The position numbers were made by a program, and so were the translations under genes. Shown here piece after piece: positions 34,783 through 44,125 of a stretch of 64,000 nucleotides of DNA. The notes beneath the pieces were generated by a model, which was not told the origin of the DNA, made no database searches, and saw only the letters and a program-made list of their open reading frames with translations. The first letter of the stretch is position 1, and each line of letters begins with the position of its first letter. Source of the DNA: Methylobacterium sp. W2 (GTDB lineage: Bacteria > Pseudomonadota > Alphaproteobacteria > Rhizobiales > Beijerinckiaceae); assembly GCF_020662345.1 (NCBI RefSeq), contig NZ_VMOA01000007.1:62001-126000 (forward strand), in the 5' to 3' direction.

Positions 34783-35171
34783 TCTGCTACCGGCGCCGCC
34801 GGTGACCCTCCGAGCGGATAGTCGTCGCCGCTGAGCAGAGGCCCGTCTCTCGGCATCTTGCCTGGTCCTTCCGCTCGATCGCTCTGCGCTCGCACCTGAG
34901 TGATCGGAACACGATCGCAGTTGCCATCGCGCGGCTGCGCGGGCTCGCTTGAACTTTCCTAACCTTTCGGATTTGGCCCAGCCGCCTTCGCCTCGGAGAG
35001 CTGGTTGGAATCGGTCATGCTGGCGGTTGCGCACCCTCACGGTCGCGCCGTCACCATCCCCGCTTGCTTCATTGCCTCAGCAACCTTGCGCCACGCCCTT
35101 GACGCTTACCCACGCTCGAATATATTACGATCATCATCTTATTGATGGTGCGGTGGCGGGGGGAATGCGTG
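34783..35171. other. Intergenic region before the first RND efflux operon
   Basis: About 390 bases, no gene seen. The last 60 bases include an AT-rich stretch (about 35117-35150) that probably holds the promoter of the efflux operon. No regulator gene of the TetR or MarR type adjoins it. Confidence 0.4.
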
Positions 35172-36257
35172 ATGGATGCGAGGATTGCCCTCGGGATTGT
35201 CGGTCTGGCCCTGACGGCCTGCTCGCCCGGTGAGACCGCCGTGTCGCCTCAACCGCCCCTGGTCCAGACCGTCGAGGTCGTGCGGGGCGGCGGTGGGATC
35301 GCGCGCTATACCGGCGTGATCCGGGCTCGGACCGAGAGCAACCTCGGCTTTCGCGTGGGCGGCAAGATCTTCGAGCGTCTCGTCGATCCGGGAGATCGGG
35401 TGACGCGGGGCCAGCCGCTGATGCGCCTGGACCGGACCGATTTCAGCCTCGCGCTCAATGCCGCCCGCGCCTCGGTGGAGGCGGCTCGCGCCCAGATGAT
35501 CAAGGCGAAGGCCGATGAGGAGCGCAGCCGCAAGCTCGTCTCCGACGGCTGGACCTCGAAACAAACCTACGACCAGAACAAGGGTGCGGCCGATTCCGCC
35601 ATTGCGCAATTCGCCAGTGCCGAGGCGCAGGCGAGCCAGATCGCCAATCAGGCCGGTTACTCCGAGTTGCAGGCGGATGCCGACGGCGTGGTGATGGAGG
35701 TGCCCTCCGAACCGGGCCAGGTCGTTGCTGCCGGACAGACCATCGTAAAACTGGCGCGCGACGGCGCCCGCGAAGCCGAAGTGTTCCTGCCCGAGGGGAG
35801 CCGGCGCGCCGCGCAGGGCGAGGCCTCGGCCATCCTCTATGCCGAGGGCGAGGCGACCTATCCGGCACGGCTGCGTGAGCTCTCCGCCACGGCGGATGCT
35901 GCGACCCGGACCTACAGGGCGCGCTACATTCTCTCGGGCGGCGGCGAGACCGCACCGCTCGGCGCCACGGTGACGCTTCAACTCAAATCCACCGACGCCG
36001 CACGGGCGGCTGCAGTTGCGGTGCCGCTCGGCGCCCTGTTCGACCAGGGGAAGGGCGCTTCGGTCTGGCGCTACGACGCAGCCACCGAGACCGTCACGGC
36101 CCAATCCGTCGCCGTCGCCCGCATGGCCGAGGAGAGGGCCGACATCGTCTCCGGTCTGAATCCCGGAGACCGGATCGTGGCCCTCGGGGCGCATCTCCTC
36201 AAGGCCGGGCAGAAAGTCCGGGTCTCTCCCCTCGGCACGACCGGAGTGGCACCGTGA
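35172..36257 (+). CDS. RND efflux periplasmic adaptor lipoprotein
   Basis: A 361-residue membrane-fusion protein. The N terminus (MDARIALGIVGLALTACSPG) has a lipobox L-T-A-C, so it is a lipoprotein. The lipoyl half-motifs are FRVGGKIFERLVDPGDRVTR and ADGVVMEVPSEPGQVVAAGQ, flanking an alpha-hairpin (about 95-160); beta-barrel and membrane-proximal domains follow. It links an inner-membrane RND pump to an outer-membrane channel. GGGGGA precedes the ATG. Its stop overlaps the permease start (GTGA). No channel gene is present. Confidence 0.92.
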   Translation: MDARIALGIVGLALTACSPGETAVSPQPPLVQTVEVVRGGGGIARYTGVIRARTESNLGFRVGGKIFERLVDPGDRVTRGQPLMRLDRTDFSLALNAARASVEAARAQMIKAKADEERSRKLVSDGWTSKQTYDQNKGAADSAIAQFASAEAQASQIANQAGYSELQADADGVVMEVPSEPGQVVAAGQTIVKLARDGAREAEVFLPEGSRRAAQGEASAILYAEGEATYPARLRELSATADAATRTYRARYILSGGGETAPLGATVTLQLKSTDAARAAAVAVPLGALFDQGKGASVWRYDAATETVTAQSVAVARMAEERADIVSGLNPGDRIVALGAHLLKAGQKVRVSPLGTTGVAP

Positions 36258-39200
36258 GCGGCTTCAATCTATCCGCGCTCGCCGTCCGGGAACGGGCGGT
36301 CACGCTCTTTCTGCTGATCGCGCTCACGGGCGCCGGCTTCTTCGCCTTCGAGAAGCTCGGTCGGGCCGAGGATCCCGCCTTCACCGTGAAGGTCATGGTG
36401 GTTTCGGCCGCATGGCCCGGCGCCACCACCGACGAGATGCAGCGCCAGGTCGCCGATCCGCTGGAAAAGCGCCTGCAGGAGCTCGTCTACTACGATCGCG
36501 TCGAGACCACGGTCCGACCCGGACTGATGCTGATGAAGGTTCTGTTCAAGGACAACATGCCTCCGGCCAAGCTTCAGGCTGAATTCTATCAGGCGCGCAA
36601 GAAGCTCTCCGACCAGGCCTCCAGCCTGCCGCGCGGCGTGCTCGGGCCGCTGTTCAACGACGAATTCTCCGACATCTACTTTGCCCTCTACGCCCTCCAG
36701 GCCAAGGATCTGCCGCACCGGCAGCTGGTGATGCGGGCGGAGGACCTTCGTCAGCGCCTGCTGCGCGTCCCCGGCGTCGAGAAAATCAACATCCTCGGCG
36801 AACAGGCCCAGAAGATCTTCGTCGAAATCTCCTACCAGCGCCTCGCCACCCTCGGCATCACCGGGCAGCAATTGCTGGCGGCTCTCGCCAACCAGAACGA
36901 CGTGACCCCGGCCGGCTTCGTCGAGGCGGGGGGACCGCGCGTGTATCTCCGCCTCGACGGCGCCATCGATGGACTCGATGCCATCCGCAACCTGCCCGTC
37001 GTGGCGGGCGATCGCAGCTTCAAGCTCGGCGACATCGCCGAGGTGAAGCGCGGCTACGAGGACCCGAAGACCTTCGCCATCCGCAATGACGGCGAGCCCG
37101 CGCTGATGCTCGGCCTCGTGATGAAGCCCGGTTTCAACGGGCTGACCCTCGGTGCCGCGCTCAATGCCGAGGAGGTCGCGATCCATCATGAAACGCCCGT
37201 CGGCATCTCGTTCACGAAGATCACCGATCAGGCCAAGGTCATCGACGAGGCCATCCACGAGTTCATGGTCAAGTTCTTCACCGCCCTGGGGGTGGTGATC
37301 GTGGTCAGCCTCGCCGCCCTGGGATTTCGCGTCGGCATCGTGGTGGCCCTCGCCGTGCCGCTCACCCTGTCGGCGGTGTTCGTGGTGATGATGATCACGG
37401 GCCGCGATTTCGATCGCATCACCCTGGGCGCCCTCATCATTTCGCTCGGCCTCCTCGTCGACGACGCAATCATCGCCATCGAGATGATGGTGGTGCGCAT
37501 GGAGGAGGGCGCCGACCGGATCGAGGCAGCGACCTATGCCTGGAGCGCCACCGCCGCGCCGATGCTGACGGGCACCCTCGTCACCATCGCGGGCTTTCTC
37601 CCCGTGGGCTTCGCGGCGTCCACGGCCGGCGAATATGCCGGCAACATCTTCTGGGTGGTGTCCTTCTCGCTGATCATCTCCTGGATCGTGGCCGTGACCT
37701 TCACCCCCTATCTCGGGGTCAAACTCCTGCCGAACATCAAGCGCGTGGAAGGCGGGCACGACGCGATCTACGCCACCAAGAACTACCAGCGCCTGCGCCG
37801 GATCGTGCGGATGTCCGTCGACCACAAATGGATGGCGGCCGGCATCATCGTGGCGCTGTTCGCCGGCGCCGTGGTGGCCATGGGCAAAGTGGAGCAGCAG
37901 TTCTTCCCGAACTCGGAGCGCGCCGAACTCATCGTCGAGGTGACCCTGCCGGCGGGCTCGGCCTTCGCCACCACCGAGGCCAGCGTGAAACGGCTGGAAT
38001 CCGCCCTGCGCGAGCTGCCGGAAGCCGGTGAGATCACGAGCTATGTCGGTCAGGGCATGCCGCGCTTCGTGCTCTCCTTCGACCCCGAACTGCCCGATCC
38101 CGCCTTCGCGCAGATCGTGGTGCAGACCGCCAACGCGGCGGCGCGCGACGCCCTGCGGACCAAGGTCCGCAAACTCGTCGACGAGGGGCGCTTCCCCGAA
38201 GCACGGGTGCGTGTCCTGCAGATCGTCTTCGGGCCACCGATCCGCTTTCCCGTGGCCTTCCGGGTGGTCGGGCCGGATATCGACGTGATCCGAGGCATCG
38301 CCGCCGAGGTCAGCGACGTCATGGCGGCCAACCCGAACATGCGGATGGTCCATCTCGACTGGGGCGACAAGACACCCAACCTGCATCTCGCCCTCGACCA
38401 GGAGCGCCTGCGCCTGATCGGCCTGACACCCAAGGAAGCCGGGCAGCAATTGCAGACCTACCTCAACGGCATGCCGGCGACCCAGGTGCGAGAGAACCTG
38501 CGCTCTGTCGACGTTCTGATCCGCAGCCCCGGCCCCGAGCGGCGCTCGCTCGGCGAGATCGGCGACCTGACCCTCGCGACGAAGGACGGACGTCAGGTGC
38601 CGCTCTCCCAGGTCGCGCGCCTCGAGAGCCGCAGCGAGGACTCGGTCCTGAAGCGCTACAACCGGGAAAGCTATATCCGGGTGCAGGGCGACGTGCTCGA
38701 CGGGAAGCAGCCGCCGGACATCCACGGCCAGATCTTCCCCCTGCTGGAACCGATCAAGGCCAAGCTCCCGCCGGGCTACCGCATCGATACGGCCGGCGCG
38801 GTGGAGGAAAGCGCGAAAGCGATGATGTCGCTGGTGGCGGTGTTCCCCATCATGCTGATCGTGACGCTCACGGTCATCATGATCCAGGTGCGGTCGTTCT
38901 CGACCATGTTCATGGTGTTCGCCACCGCGCCCCTCGGGCTCGTGGGCGCCGCGCCGACCTTGCTGGTCTTCCACCAACCGTTCGGTTTCAACGCGATCCT
39001 CGGGCTGATTGCCCTGTCCGGCATCCTGATGCGCAACACGCTCATCCTCGTGGATCAGATCCACCACGACCGGGCCTTGGGACTGTCGGATTACGAGGCC
39101 ATCGTCGAATCGACGGTACGGCGCGCCCGCCCGGTCATTCTTACGGCGGCGGCCGCCATGCTCGCCTTCATCCCGCTCACCCATTCGGTGTTCTGGGGCG

Positions 39201-39361
39201 CGCTCGCCTACGTCCTCATCGGCGGCGTCGGGGTTGGCACGGTGCTGACCCTGCTGTTCCTCCCGGCCCTCTACGCTCTCTGGTTCCGCGTGAAGCGGGC
39301 CCCAGCGGGAGAGCAGACATCGCACGGCGCGGCTTCAGTGGCCCACCCGGCGGCGTCCTGA
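36254..39361 (+). CDS. RND efflux permease (TriC/VexF-like)
   Basis: A 1035-residue RND pump with twelve membrane helices and two large periplasmic loops. GRAEDPAFTVKVMVVSAAWP and GATTDEMQRQVADPLEKRLQ near the N terminus are typical of the TriC/VexF-like branch. Helix 4 carries the proton-relay acidic pair (ISLGLLVDDAIIAIEMMVVR, D-D at the usual place) and the second half has NAILGLIALSGILMRNTLIL. It probably exports drugs or amphiphiles by proton antiport. It starts with GTG inside the adaptor's stop codon. Confidence 0.95.
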   Translation: MSGFNLSALAVRERAVTLFLLIALTGAGFFAFEKLGRAEDPAFTVKVMVVSAAWPGATTDEMQRQVADPLEKRLQELVYYDRVETTVRPGLMLMKVLFKDNMPPAKLQAEFYQARKKLSDQASSLPRGVLGPLFNDEFSDIYFALYALQAKDLPHRQLVMRAEDLRQRLLRVPGVEKINILGEQAQKIFVEISYQRLATLGITGQQLLAALANQNDVTPAGFVEAGGPRVYLRLDGAIDGLDAIRNLPVVAGDRSFKLGDIAEVKRGYEDPKTFAIRNDGEPALMLGLVMKPGFNGLTLGAALNAEEVAIHHETPVGISFTKITDQAKVIDEAIHEFMVKFFTALGVVIVVSLAALGFRVGIVVALAVPLTLSAVFVVMMITGRDFDRITLGALIISLGLLVDDAIIAIEMMVVRMEEGADRIEAATYAWSATAAPMLTGTLVTIAGFLPVGFAASTAGEYAGNIFWVVSFSLIISWIVAVTFTPYLGVKLLPNIKRVEGGHDAIYATKNYQRLRRIVRMSVDHKWMAAGIIVALFAGAVVAMGKVEQQFFPNSERAELIVEVTLPAGSAFATTEASVKRLESALRELPEAGEITSYVGQGMPRFVLSFDPELPDPAFAQIVVQTANAAARDALRTKVRKLVDEGRFPEARVRVLQIVFGPPIRFPVAFRVVGPDIDVIRGIAAEVSDVMAANPNMRMVHLDWGDKTPNLHLALDQERLRLIGLTPKEAGQQLQTYLNGMPATQVRENLRSVDVLIRSPGPERRSLGEIGDLTLATKDGRQVPLSQVARLESRSEDSVLKRYNRESYIRVQGDVLDGKQPPDIHGQIFPLLEPIKAKLPPGYRIDTAGAVEESAKAMMSLVAVFPIMLIVTLTVIMIQVRSFSTMFMVFATAPLGLVGAAPTLLVFHQPFGFNAILGLIALSGILMRNTLILVDQIHHDRALGLSDYEAIVESTVRRARPVILTAAAAMLAFIPLTHSVFWGALAYVLIGGVGVGTVLTLLFLPALYALWFRVKRAPAGEQTSHGAASVAHPAAS

Positions 39362-39496
39362 ACAGGAATACCATCCATGCCCCGCTCTCACGGGCATTCC
39401 AGGGATCGCGCGTTCAGACCATGAATGCGCGGTACATCGACCGGCCCGCGATTGTGCCCCCCTCACGCGGGCCGGTTGGTCGTCGAACGCTTCCAG

Positions 39497-39799
39497 CTAT
39501 CGGCCGCCGCCGCCACCGGTGTTGGGAATCGCGACTTCCGGCTTGTTGGCGTTGCCCGCCGCGCCCGAATTGTTCGATCGGCTATCCGCACCGGTGGCCC
39601 CATAGGCTTCGGTCCCGATCGAGCCCGGACCGCTATTGTCGATGCCGCCCGGCTTGACCACCGGCACATCGGACGTTCCTGGCGACGTCATACGGGCCGG
39701 ACCCGGCTGCTTGATCTCGGCAGGCCCCGCCGATTGCGCGAAGGCAGGAACCGACGCAGTCAACATCACACCGGCGAGTAACGTGGCGATCTTCGTCAT
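39497..39799 (-). CDS. Small exported Gly/Pro/Ser-rich hypothetical protein
   Basis: A 100-residue protein. The signal peptide is MTKIATLLAGVMLTASVPAF with cleavage after AFA. The mature part is low-complexity and disordered (SNNSGAAGNANKPEVAIPNT, ending in a Gly run). GGGA lies seven bases before the ATG at 39799. No family recognised; such proteins are often lineage-specific periplasmic or surface proteins. Confidence 0.6.
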   Translation of the reverse strand: MTKIATLLAGVMLTASVPAFAQSAGPAEIKQPGPARMTSPGTSDVPVVKPGGIDNSGPGSIGTEAYGATGADSRSNNSGAAGNANKPEVAIPNTGGGGGR

Positions 39800-39932
39800 C
39801 AAACGTCCCAAAGTTCATAGATGGCTCTTGGGGACATCAACAGATACGGCAGCTGGAAGTTTCAAGCTTCGCAGCGGGGCCTTCGTTCGTCGGCCTGCGA
39901 CTGATGGCTCTCACCGGCCATGAAGACGGCAC

Positions 39933-40112
39933 TCACGTCAGGCGCACAGGCACGATACTTCCAATGGGCTCGGCGGAGACGCGATCGGGGAAAGGCAGGC
40001 GCGGCGCATGCTCGTTCGATGGGAGCCGATCCTCGGACACCGGATCGACATCGCTCGGCTTATCCGGAAATGGGGGCCAAATCGGACGATCGGGTTGTAT
40101 CGGCTTCGCCAT
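39933..40112 (-). CDS. 59-aa Pro-rich hypothetical protein
   Basis: A 59-residue frame (MAKPIQPDRPIWPPFPDKPS and then DVDPVSEDRLPSNEHAPRLP) with eleven or more prolines and no helix-forming core. GGGAGG lies seven bases before the ATG, a strong ribosome site for such a small gene. A longer overlapping frame (39938-40339) on the same strand has less protein-like composition and no such site. Function unknown. Confidence 0.5.
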   Translation of the reverse strand: MAKPIQPDRPIWPPFPDKPSDVDPVSEDRLPSNEHAPRLPFPDRVSAEPIGSIVPVRLT

Positions 40113-40401
40113 GGAACGGCCTCCCAGCAATCGGCATCAGGACTGCACGACTGGGATATAATATGCCAGATAAGATTGCAAAATGATCCTCCGATCCGTC
40201 CTGTCCAAGTCTCCGCGAAAGGGATGTCCCGGGGGATTGGGCGAACCGGACCTTTGAAAGGCTCTGTGTTCCCTAGGAACCGGAGACGCCCCCGCCGGAC
40301 ATTCCCGACATGGGCGTCTCCGAAGCGCGCTAGTCCCACGGCAGTGCCGTGGTGACGTGTCAGCCGCCGCCATCCGCAACAGGGATCGAAGGGCGCCGGG
40401 C

Positions 40402-40599
40402 TTACCGCTCGCCGAAGCCGGACAGAAGCTTCTCGATCTGAGCGAGTCCGTTCTCGCGGGCCTTGGCCTCGCTTGTCAGGCTACGATCCGAGCGCTGGAC
40501 GAGCTTGCCGCCTTTGCGAATGGCCCACTGATAGGTCGCGCCCTCGGTGCGGGGGCTGAGGATTTCCAGGGTGTAGGGGTATGTCGATGTTTCGGTCAT
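40402..40599 (-). CDS. 65-aa hypothetical protein
   Basis: A 65-residue soluble protein: TYPYTLEILSPRTEGATYQW, then AIRKGGKLVQRSDRSLTSEA, ending in an amphipathic helix IEKLLSGFGER. The pattern (strand, strand R-x-G-K-L-V-Q-R-S-D-R, helix with A-K-A-R-E-N-G) is like short conserved alphaproteobacterial proteins of unknown role. I use the ATG at 40599; the frame is open to 40650. Confidence 0.6.
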   Translation of the reverse strand: MTETSTYPYTLEILSPRTEGATYQWAIRKGGKLVQRSDRSLTSEAKARENGLAQIEKLLSGFGER

Positions 40600-40719
40600 A
40601 GCCCCTATATGGCGCAAGGTTCCGGCGCCTTCCACCCTTTTATACCGCATCTCTGACCGGCGAATTACGGACGGAGTGGTCGGTCTCGTCGTCCCAGACG
40701 ATTGCCCCGTGGTGTACTC

Positions 40720-41616
40720 CTATTGCGGATCGGGTTCCGCGCTCGCCATCACGTGGCCCGCGATGCCTCCGGCGGTGGTCAGCCAGATGCCGTCGCGCCG
40801 GGAGGCGATATGAGCGAGCGCCTCCCGAAGCGGCCGCAGACGGTGCGGCTGGCCGACGATGTAGGGGTGCAGGGCGATCCCCATGACGAGGGGCGCCTGC
40901 CGCGACTGCACCAGCATCTCGTCGAACGCATCGACGATCATGGCGGCGAAATCCCGCGCGGAGTCCTTCCTCGCGACGATGGCGGGGATGTCGTTGAGTT
41001 CCTGTGGATACGGCACGGAGAGGATGCGACCGCCGTCGCGGGTGGAGAACCAGACCGGCTGGTCGTCATGCGCCCAGTCGAGGAGATAACGGTAGCCCGC
41101 CTCCGCCAGGAGGTCTGGCGTGACGCGGGATTGCGAGATCCAGGGGCCGAGCCATCCGGCGGGGGGCCTGCCTTCCTCCCGCGTCAGGGTGGCGGTGGCC
41201 TCGGCGATGAGTACCCGCTCGGCCTCCTCGTCGAGACCGCCCTGGCGCTCGGCATTGGTGCGGCCATGCCCGACGATCTCGTCGCCCCGTGCCCGGAAGG
41301 CCTCGATCAGGCCGGGACAATCCTCGTAGAGTCGGCTGTTCACCAGCACGCTGGCGGGAAGGCGAAGCTCGTCGAAGAGGGCCTTCATCCGCCAGGCGCC
41401 GACGCGATTGCCCCAATCGCGCCAGGCGTAGTTCAGCACGTCCGGCTGGGGACCGCCGGGAGCGAGCTCCGCACCGAGGCCCGAGCCGAAATCGAAGGTC
41501 TCGAGGTTGAGCGCCACGTAGACGGCCAGGCGCTTGCCCCCCGGCCAATCGTAGACCGGGCGGTCCGGCAGGGCGCTGTAGGCATAGCGGCCATGGTATT
41601 TCGCTGCGTCCGTCAA
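40720..41616 (-). CDS. Polysaccharide deacetylase / PuuE-like hydrolase
   Basis: A 298-residue NodB-homology protein. The sequence has a first strand LAVYVALNLETFDFGSG, then the metal-site-like loop DEIVGHGRTNAERQGGLDEE, GWLGPWISQSRVTPDLLAEAG, and a late IALHPYIVGQPHRLRPL. This pattern fits the cyclic-imidase/allantoinase-like PuuE branch rather than peptidoglycan deacetylases: there is no signal peptide, so it acts in the cytoplasm. It starts with TTG and has GGGAG ten bases before. It is the last gene of the livK-livH-livMGF unit, 39 bases after the fusion gene. That suggests it processes the imported amide or ureide. Confidence 0.8.
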   Translation of the reverse strand: MTDAAKYHGRYAYSALPDRPVYDWPGGKRLAVYVALNLETFDFGSGLGAELAPGGPQPDVLNYAWRDWGNRVGAWRMKALFDELRLPASVLVNSRLYEDCPGLIEAFRARGDEIVGHGRTNAERQGGLDEEAERVLIAEATATLTREEGRPPAGWLGPWISQSRVTPDLLAEAGYRYLLDWAHDDQPVWFSTRDGGRILSVPYPQELNDIPAIVARKDSARDFAAMIVDAFDEMLVQSRQAPLVMGIALHPYIVGQPHRLRPLREALAHIASRRDGIWLTTAGGIAGHVMASAEPDPQ

Positions 41617-41655
41617 AGCGTCGCGCTCCCTTGTCGATCTTGTAGGCTCAGGCTG

Positions 41656-44121
41656 TCACGCAGCACCGAGATAGGCGGCGGCGAGAGCTTCATCGGCGGA
41701 GAGTTCCGCCGCCGATCCTGTGGCGACGACGCGGCCCTGCTCCAGGACGTAGCCGCGATCCGCCACGGTCAAGGCCAATGCGGCCATCTGGTCGACGATG
41801 AGGATGGTGACGCCCTGATCGCGCAACTCCGCCACCACGGCGTAGAGGGCGTTGATCATGGACGGCGCGAGCCCGAGGGAGGGTTCGTCGAGGAGGAGAA
41901 TGCGCGGATGCGCCATCATCCCGCGCGCGATGGCGAGCATCTGCTGCTCGCCGCCGGACAGCAGGCCGGCGCGGCTCGTCGCCCGGTCGCGCAGGCGGGG
42001 GAACCGGTCGAGCAGGGCCTCCAGCTCGCTCGTGTCGATGGGGGTCCCGCGTCCATGCGCGCCGAGGCGCAGGTTCTCCACCACCGACAGTTCCGGGAAG
42101 ACCTGCCGGCCCTCGGGCACTAGGGCGAGGCCGAAGCGGGCGATGGCGTGGGCCGGCAGGCTGGCGATGGAGCGGTCCTCCAGGATCACGGATCCTTCCA
42201 CGGGACGCAGCAGGCCGCTGAGCGCCCGCATGGCGGTGGATTTGCCGGCCCCGTTCGCCCCGAGGAGCGCCACGGTCTCACCGGGTCGGACATCGAGGGA
42301 GAGACGATCGAGGACCGGGGCGGCACCGTAGCCGGCAGTGAGGTCGAGGGCCGAGAGAACCGCGTCGGCGGGCCCCTTCCACGGCGATGGACGCGGTCGA
42401 GCCGGGGTGTCGGCGCCACCGAGATAGGCCCGCAGAACGGCGGGATCGGCCCGTACCGTGGCGGCGTCCCCCGACGCGATGGGCCGTCCGGCATCCATGA
42501 CGAGGATATGGTCCGAGATGCCCATGACGAGGGGCATGTCGTGTTCGACGAGGACCACCACGATTCCGCATTCCGCGATGCGACGGAGCAACCCGCCCAG
42601 GCGGTCGGTATCGGCGCGGGTGAGACCCGCCGCCGGCTCGTCGAGGAGAAGGACGCGCGGTTGGCCCGCGAGAGCCCGCGCGATCTCCACGAGGCGGCGG
42701 TCCACATGCGGCAGTTCGGCGGCGGGCCGGTGGAGCGCTCCGGTGTAACCGACGAAGGCGAGGAGGGCGGTGGCCGCGGCGACGTCGCTTCCTGCGCCCG
42801 CCCTGAACAGGCGTCCGGGGGCGATGGCGAGGGCCACATTGTCGATGACCGAGAGGGAGCCGAACAGCCGCGTGGTCTGGTAGGTCCGCGCGATGCCGGC
42901 GCGGGCGATGCGATATGCGGGCAAACCGGCGAGATCCTGACCCGCCAGTCGGATCGCCCCGGCACCGGGCCGGTAGAAGCCCGAGACCATGTTGAGCACG
43001 GTGGTCTTGCCGGCTCCGTTCGGGCCGATGATGCTGGTGACGGCTCCGGGGGCGGCCGTCACGGAGACGTCCTGCGCCGCCTTGATCCCGCCGAAGCTGA
43101 TGCCAATCCCCTCCACCACGAGCGCCTCGGGCTGCGGCTGGGCGAGATAGGACACGACGTCTCCGCCGGTCCCGGACGCGGTCCCGGAGAGGCGACGCGG
43201 CAGCAGCCGGGCGAGGCTGCCGACGATGCCCGCCGGCACCAGCCACAGCACGACCAGCGTCGCGAGGCCAAAGAACAGCAGGCGGTATTCGGCGAGGCCC
43301 GACAGGGTCTCCGGCAGGAGGACGGTGACGAGGGCACCGAAGAGCGGCCCCAGCACCGTGCCGGCGCCGCCCACCACCACCGAGAGTACGAACAGGATCG
43401 ACTGGGTGAACGGGAACGAACTCGGCGCGATGAACAGCATCAACGGCGGCAGCACCGCCCCGGCGAGGCCGGTCAGTGCCGCCGAGATCATGAAAGCCAG
43501 GGTCTTCACCCGCACCGGATCGAAGCCGAGGGACGCGGCGGCCACATCGGCGTCCCGCACCGCCCGCATGGCGAGGCCGAGGCGGCTGCGCGCGAGGCGG
43601 TGGAAACCATAGAGAGCGAGGCCGGCGCCGAGCACCGCGAGGATCGCGAGTTCGCGCTCCAGGAACGGGAATTCGAACAGCGTCGGACCGGTGGCGATGA
43701 CGAGGCCGTTCTGGCCTCCTGTCAGCGCGCCGCCCTCGATCAGCCCATGCTCGACGATGAAGCCGAAGGCGATCGTCACCATGGCGAGATAGGGGCCCTT
43801 GACCCGCATGGCGGGGATGGCGAGCACGCCGCCGAGCACCCCGGAGAGCAGGCCGGCGGCGGGGAGCGCCAGCCAGAAGCTGACTCCCGACAGGGTGAGG
43901 ATGGCGCTCGCATAGGCGCCGATCGCGTAGAAACCGGCATGGCCGAAGGAGATCAGGCCGGTGAGGCCGAGGAGGACGTTCAGCCCCGTTCCGGCGAGCG
44001 TCGTCAGTGCCACGAGGGCGATGATGAAATGGCTGTAGCCATCGGTGGCGGCCACGAGGCCGATCCCCGCGATGGTCAGGGCGAGAATGACGAGGGGCAG
44101 GGCGGAGCGTCCGGCGCGCAT
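41656..44121 (-). CDS. LivM-LivG-LivF fusion: ABC importer permease plus two ATPases
   Basis: An 821-residue single reading frame that joins three normally separate subunits. Residues about 1-320 are a LivM permease (ten or so helices; GLTGLISFGHAGFYAIGAYA, MRAVRDADVAAASLGFDP). Residues about 335-580 are a LivG ATPase (Walker A SIIGPNGAGKTTVLNMVSGF, Walker B VLLLDEPAAGL). Residues about 590-821 are a LivF ATPase (Walker A LLGANGAGKSTAMRALSGLL, signature LLSGGEQQMLAIARG, Walker B LLLDEPSLGLAP). In the LivG part the signature region reads ELPHVDRRLVEIARAL, so the usual L-S/A-Y-G-x-Q is degenerate. It follows livH by four bases. The system imports branched-chain amino acids, amides or urea-like solutes. 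Confidence 0.93.
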   Translation of the reverse strand: MRAGRSALPLVILALTIAGIGLVAATDGYSHFIIALVALTTLAGTGLNVLLGLTGLISFGHAGFYAIGAYASAILTLSGVSFWLALPAAGLLSGVLGGVLAIPAMRVKGPYLAMVTIAFGFIVEHGLIEGGALTGGQNGLVIATGPTLFEFPFLERELAILAVLGAGLALYGFHRLARSRLGLAMRAVRDADVAAASLGFDPVRVKTLAFMISAALTGLAGAVLPPLMLFIAPSSFPFTQSILFVLSVVVGGAGTVLGPLFGALVTVLLPETLSGLAEYRLLFFGLATLVVLWLVPAGIVGSLARLLPRRLSGTASGTGGDVVSYLAQPQPEALVVEGIGISFGGIKAAQDVSVTAAPGAVTSIIGPNGAGKTTVLNMVSGFYRPGAGAIRLAGQDLAGLPAYRIARAGIARTYQTTRLFGSLSVIDNVALAIAPGRLFRAGAGSDVAAATALLAFVGYTGALHRPAAELPHVDRRLVEIARALAGQPRVLLLDEPAAGLTRADTDRLGGLLRRIAECGIVVVLVEHDMPLVMGISDHILVMDAGRPIASGDAATVRADPAVLRAYLGGADTPARPRPSPWKGPADAVLSALDLTAGYGAAPVLDRLSLDVRPGETVALLGANGAGKSTAMRALSGLLRPVEGSVILEDRSIASLPAHAIARFGLALVPEGRQVFPELSVVENLRLGAHGRGTPIDTSELEALLDRFPRLRDRATSRAGLLSGGEQQMLAIARGMMAHPRILLLDEPSLGLAPSMINALYAVVAELRDQGVTILIVDQMAALALTVADRGYVLEQGRVVATGSAAELSADEALAAAYLGAA

Positions 44122-44125
44122 CGGC

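Noticed and set aside
36269..39325. 1018-codon minus-strand frame opposite the TriC-like permease
   Set aside because: Composition dominated by His, Asp, Gly, Glu and Arg, mirroring the codons of the plus-strand pump; a classic antisense shadow in GC-rich DNA.
39938..40339. 133-codon minus-strand frame overlapping the 59-aa Pro-rich ORF
   Set aside because: Less protein-like and lacks a ribosome site; the 59-aa frame has GGGAGG at good spacing.
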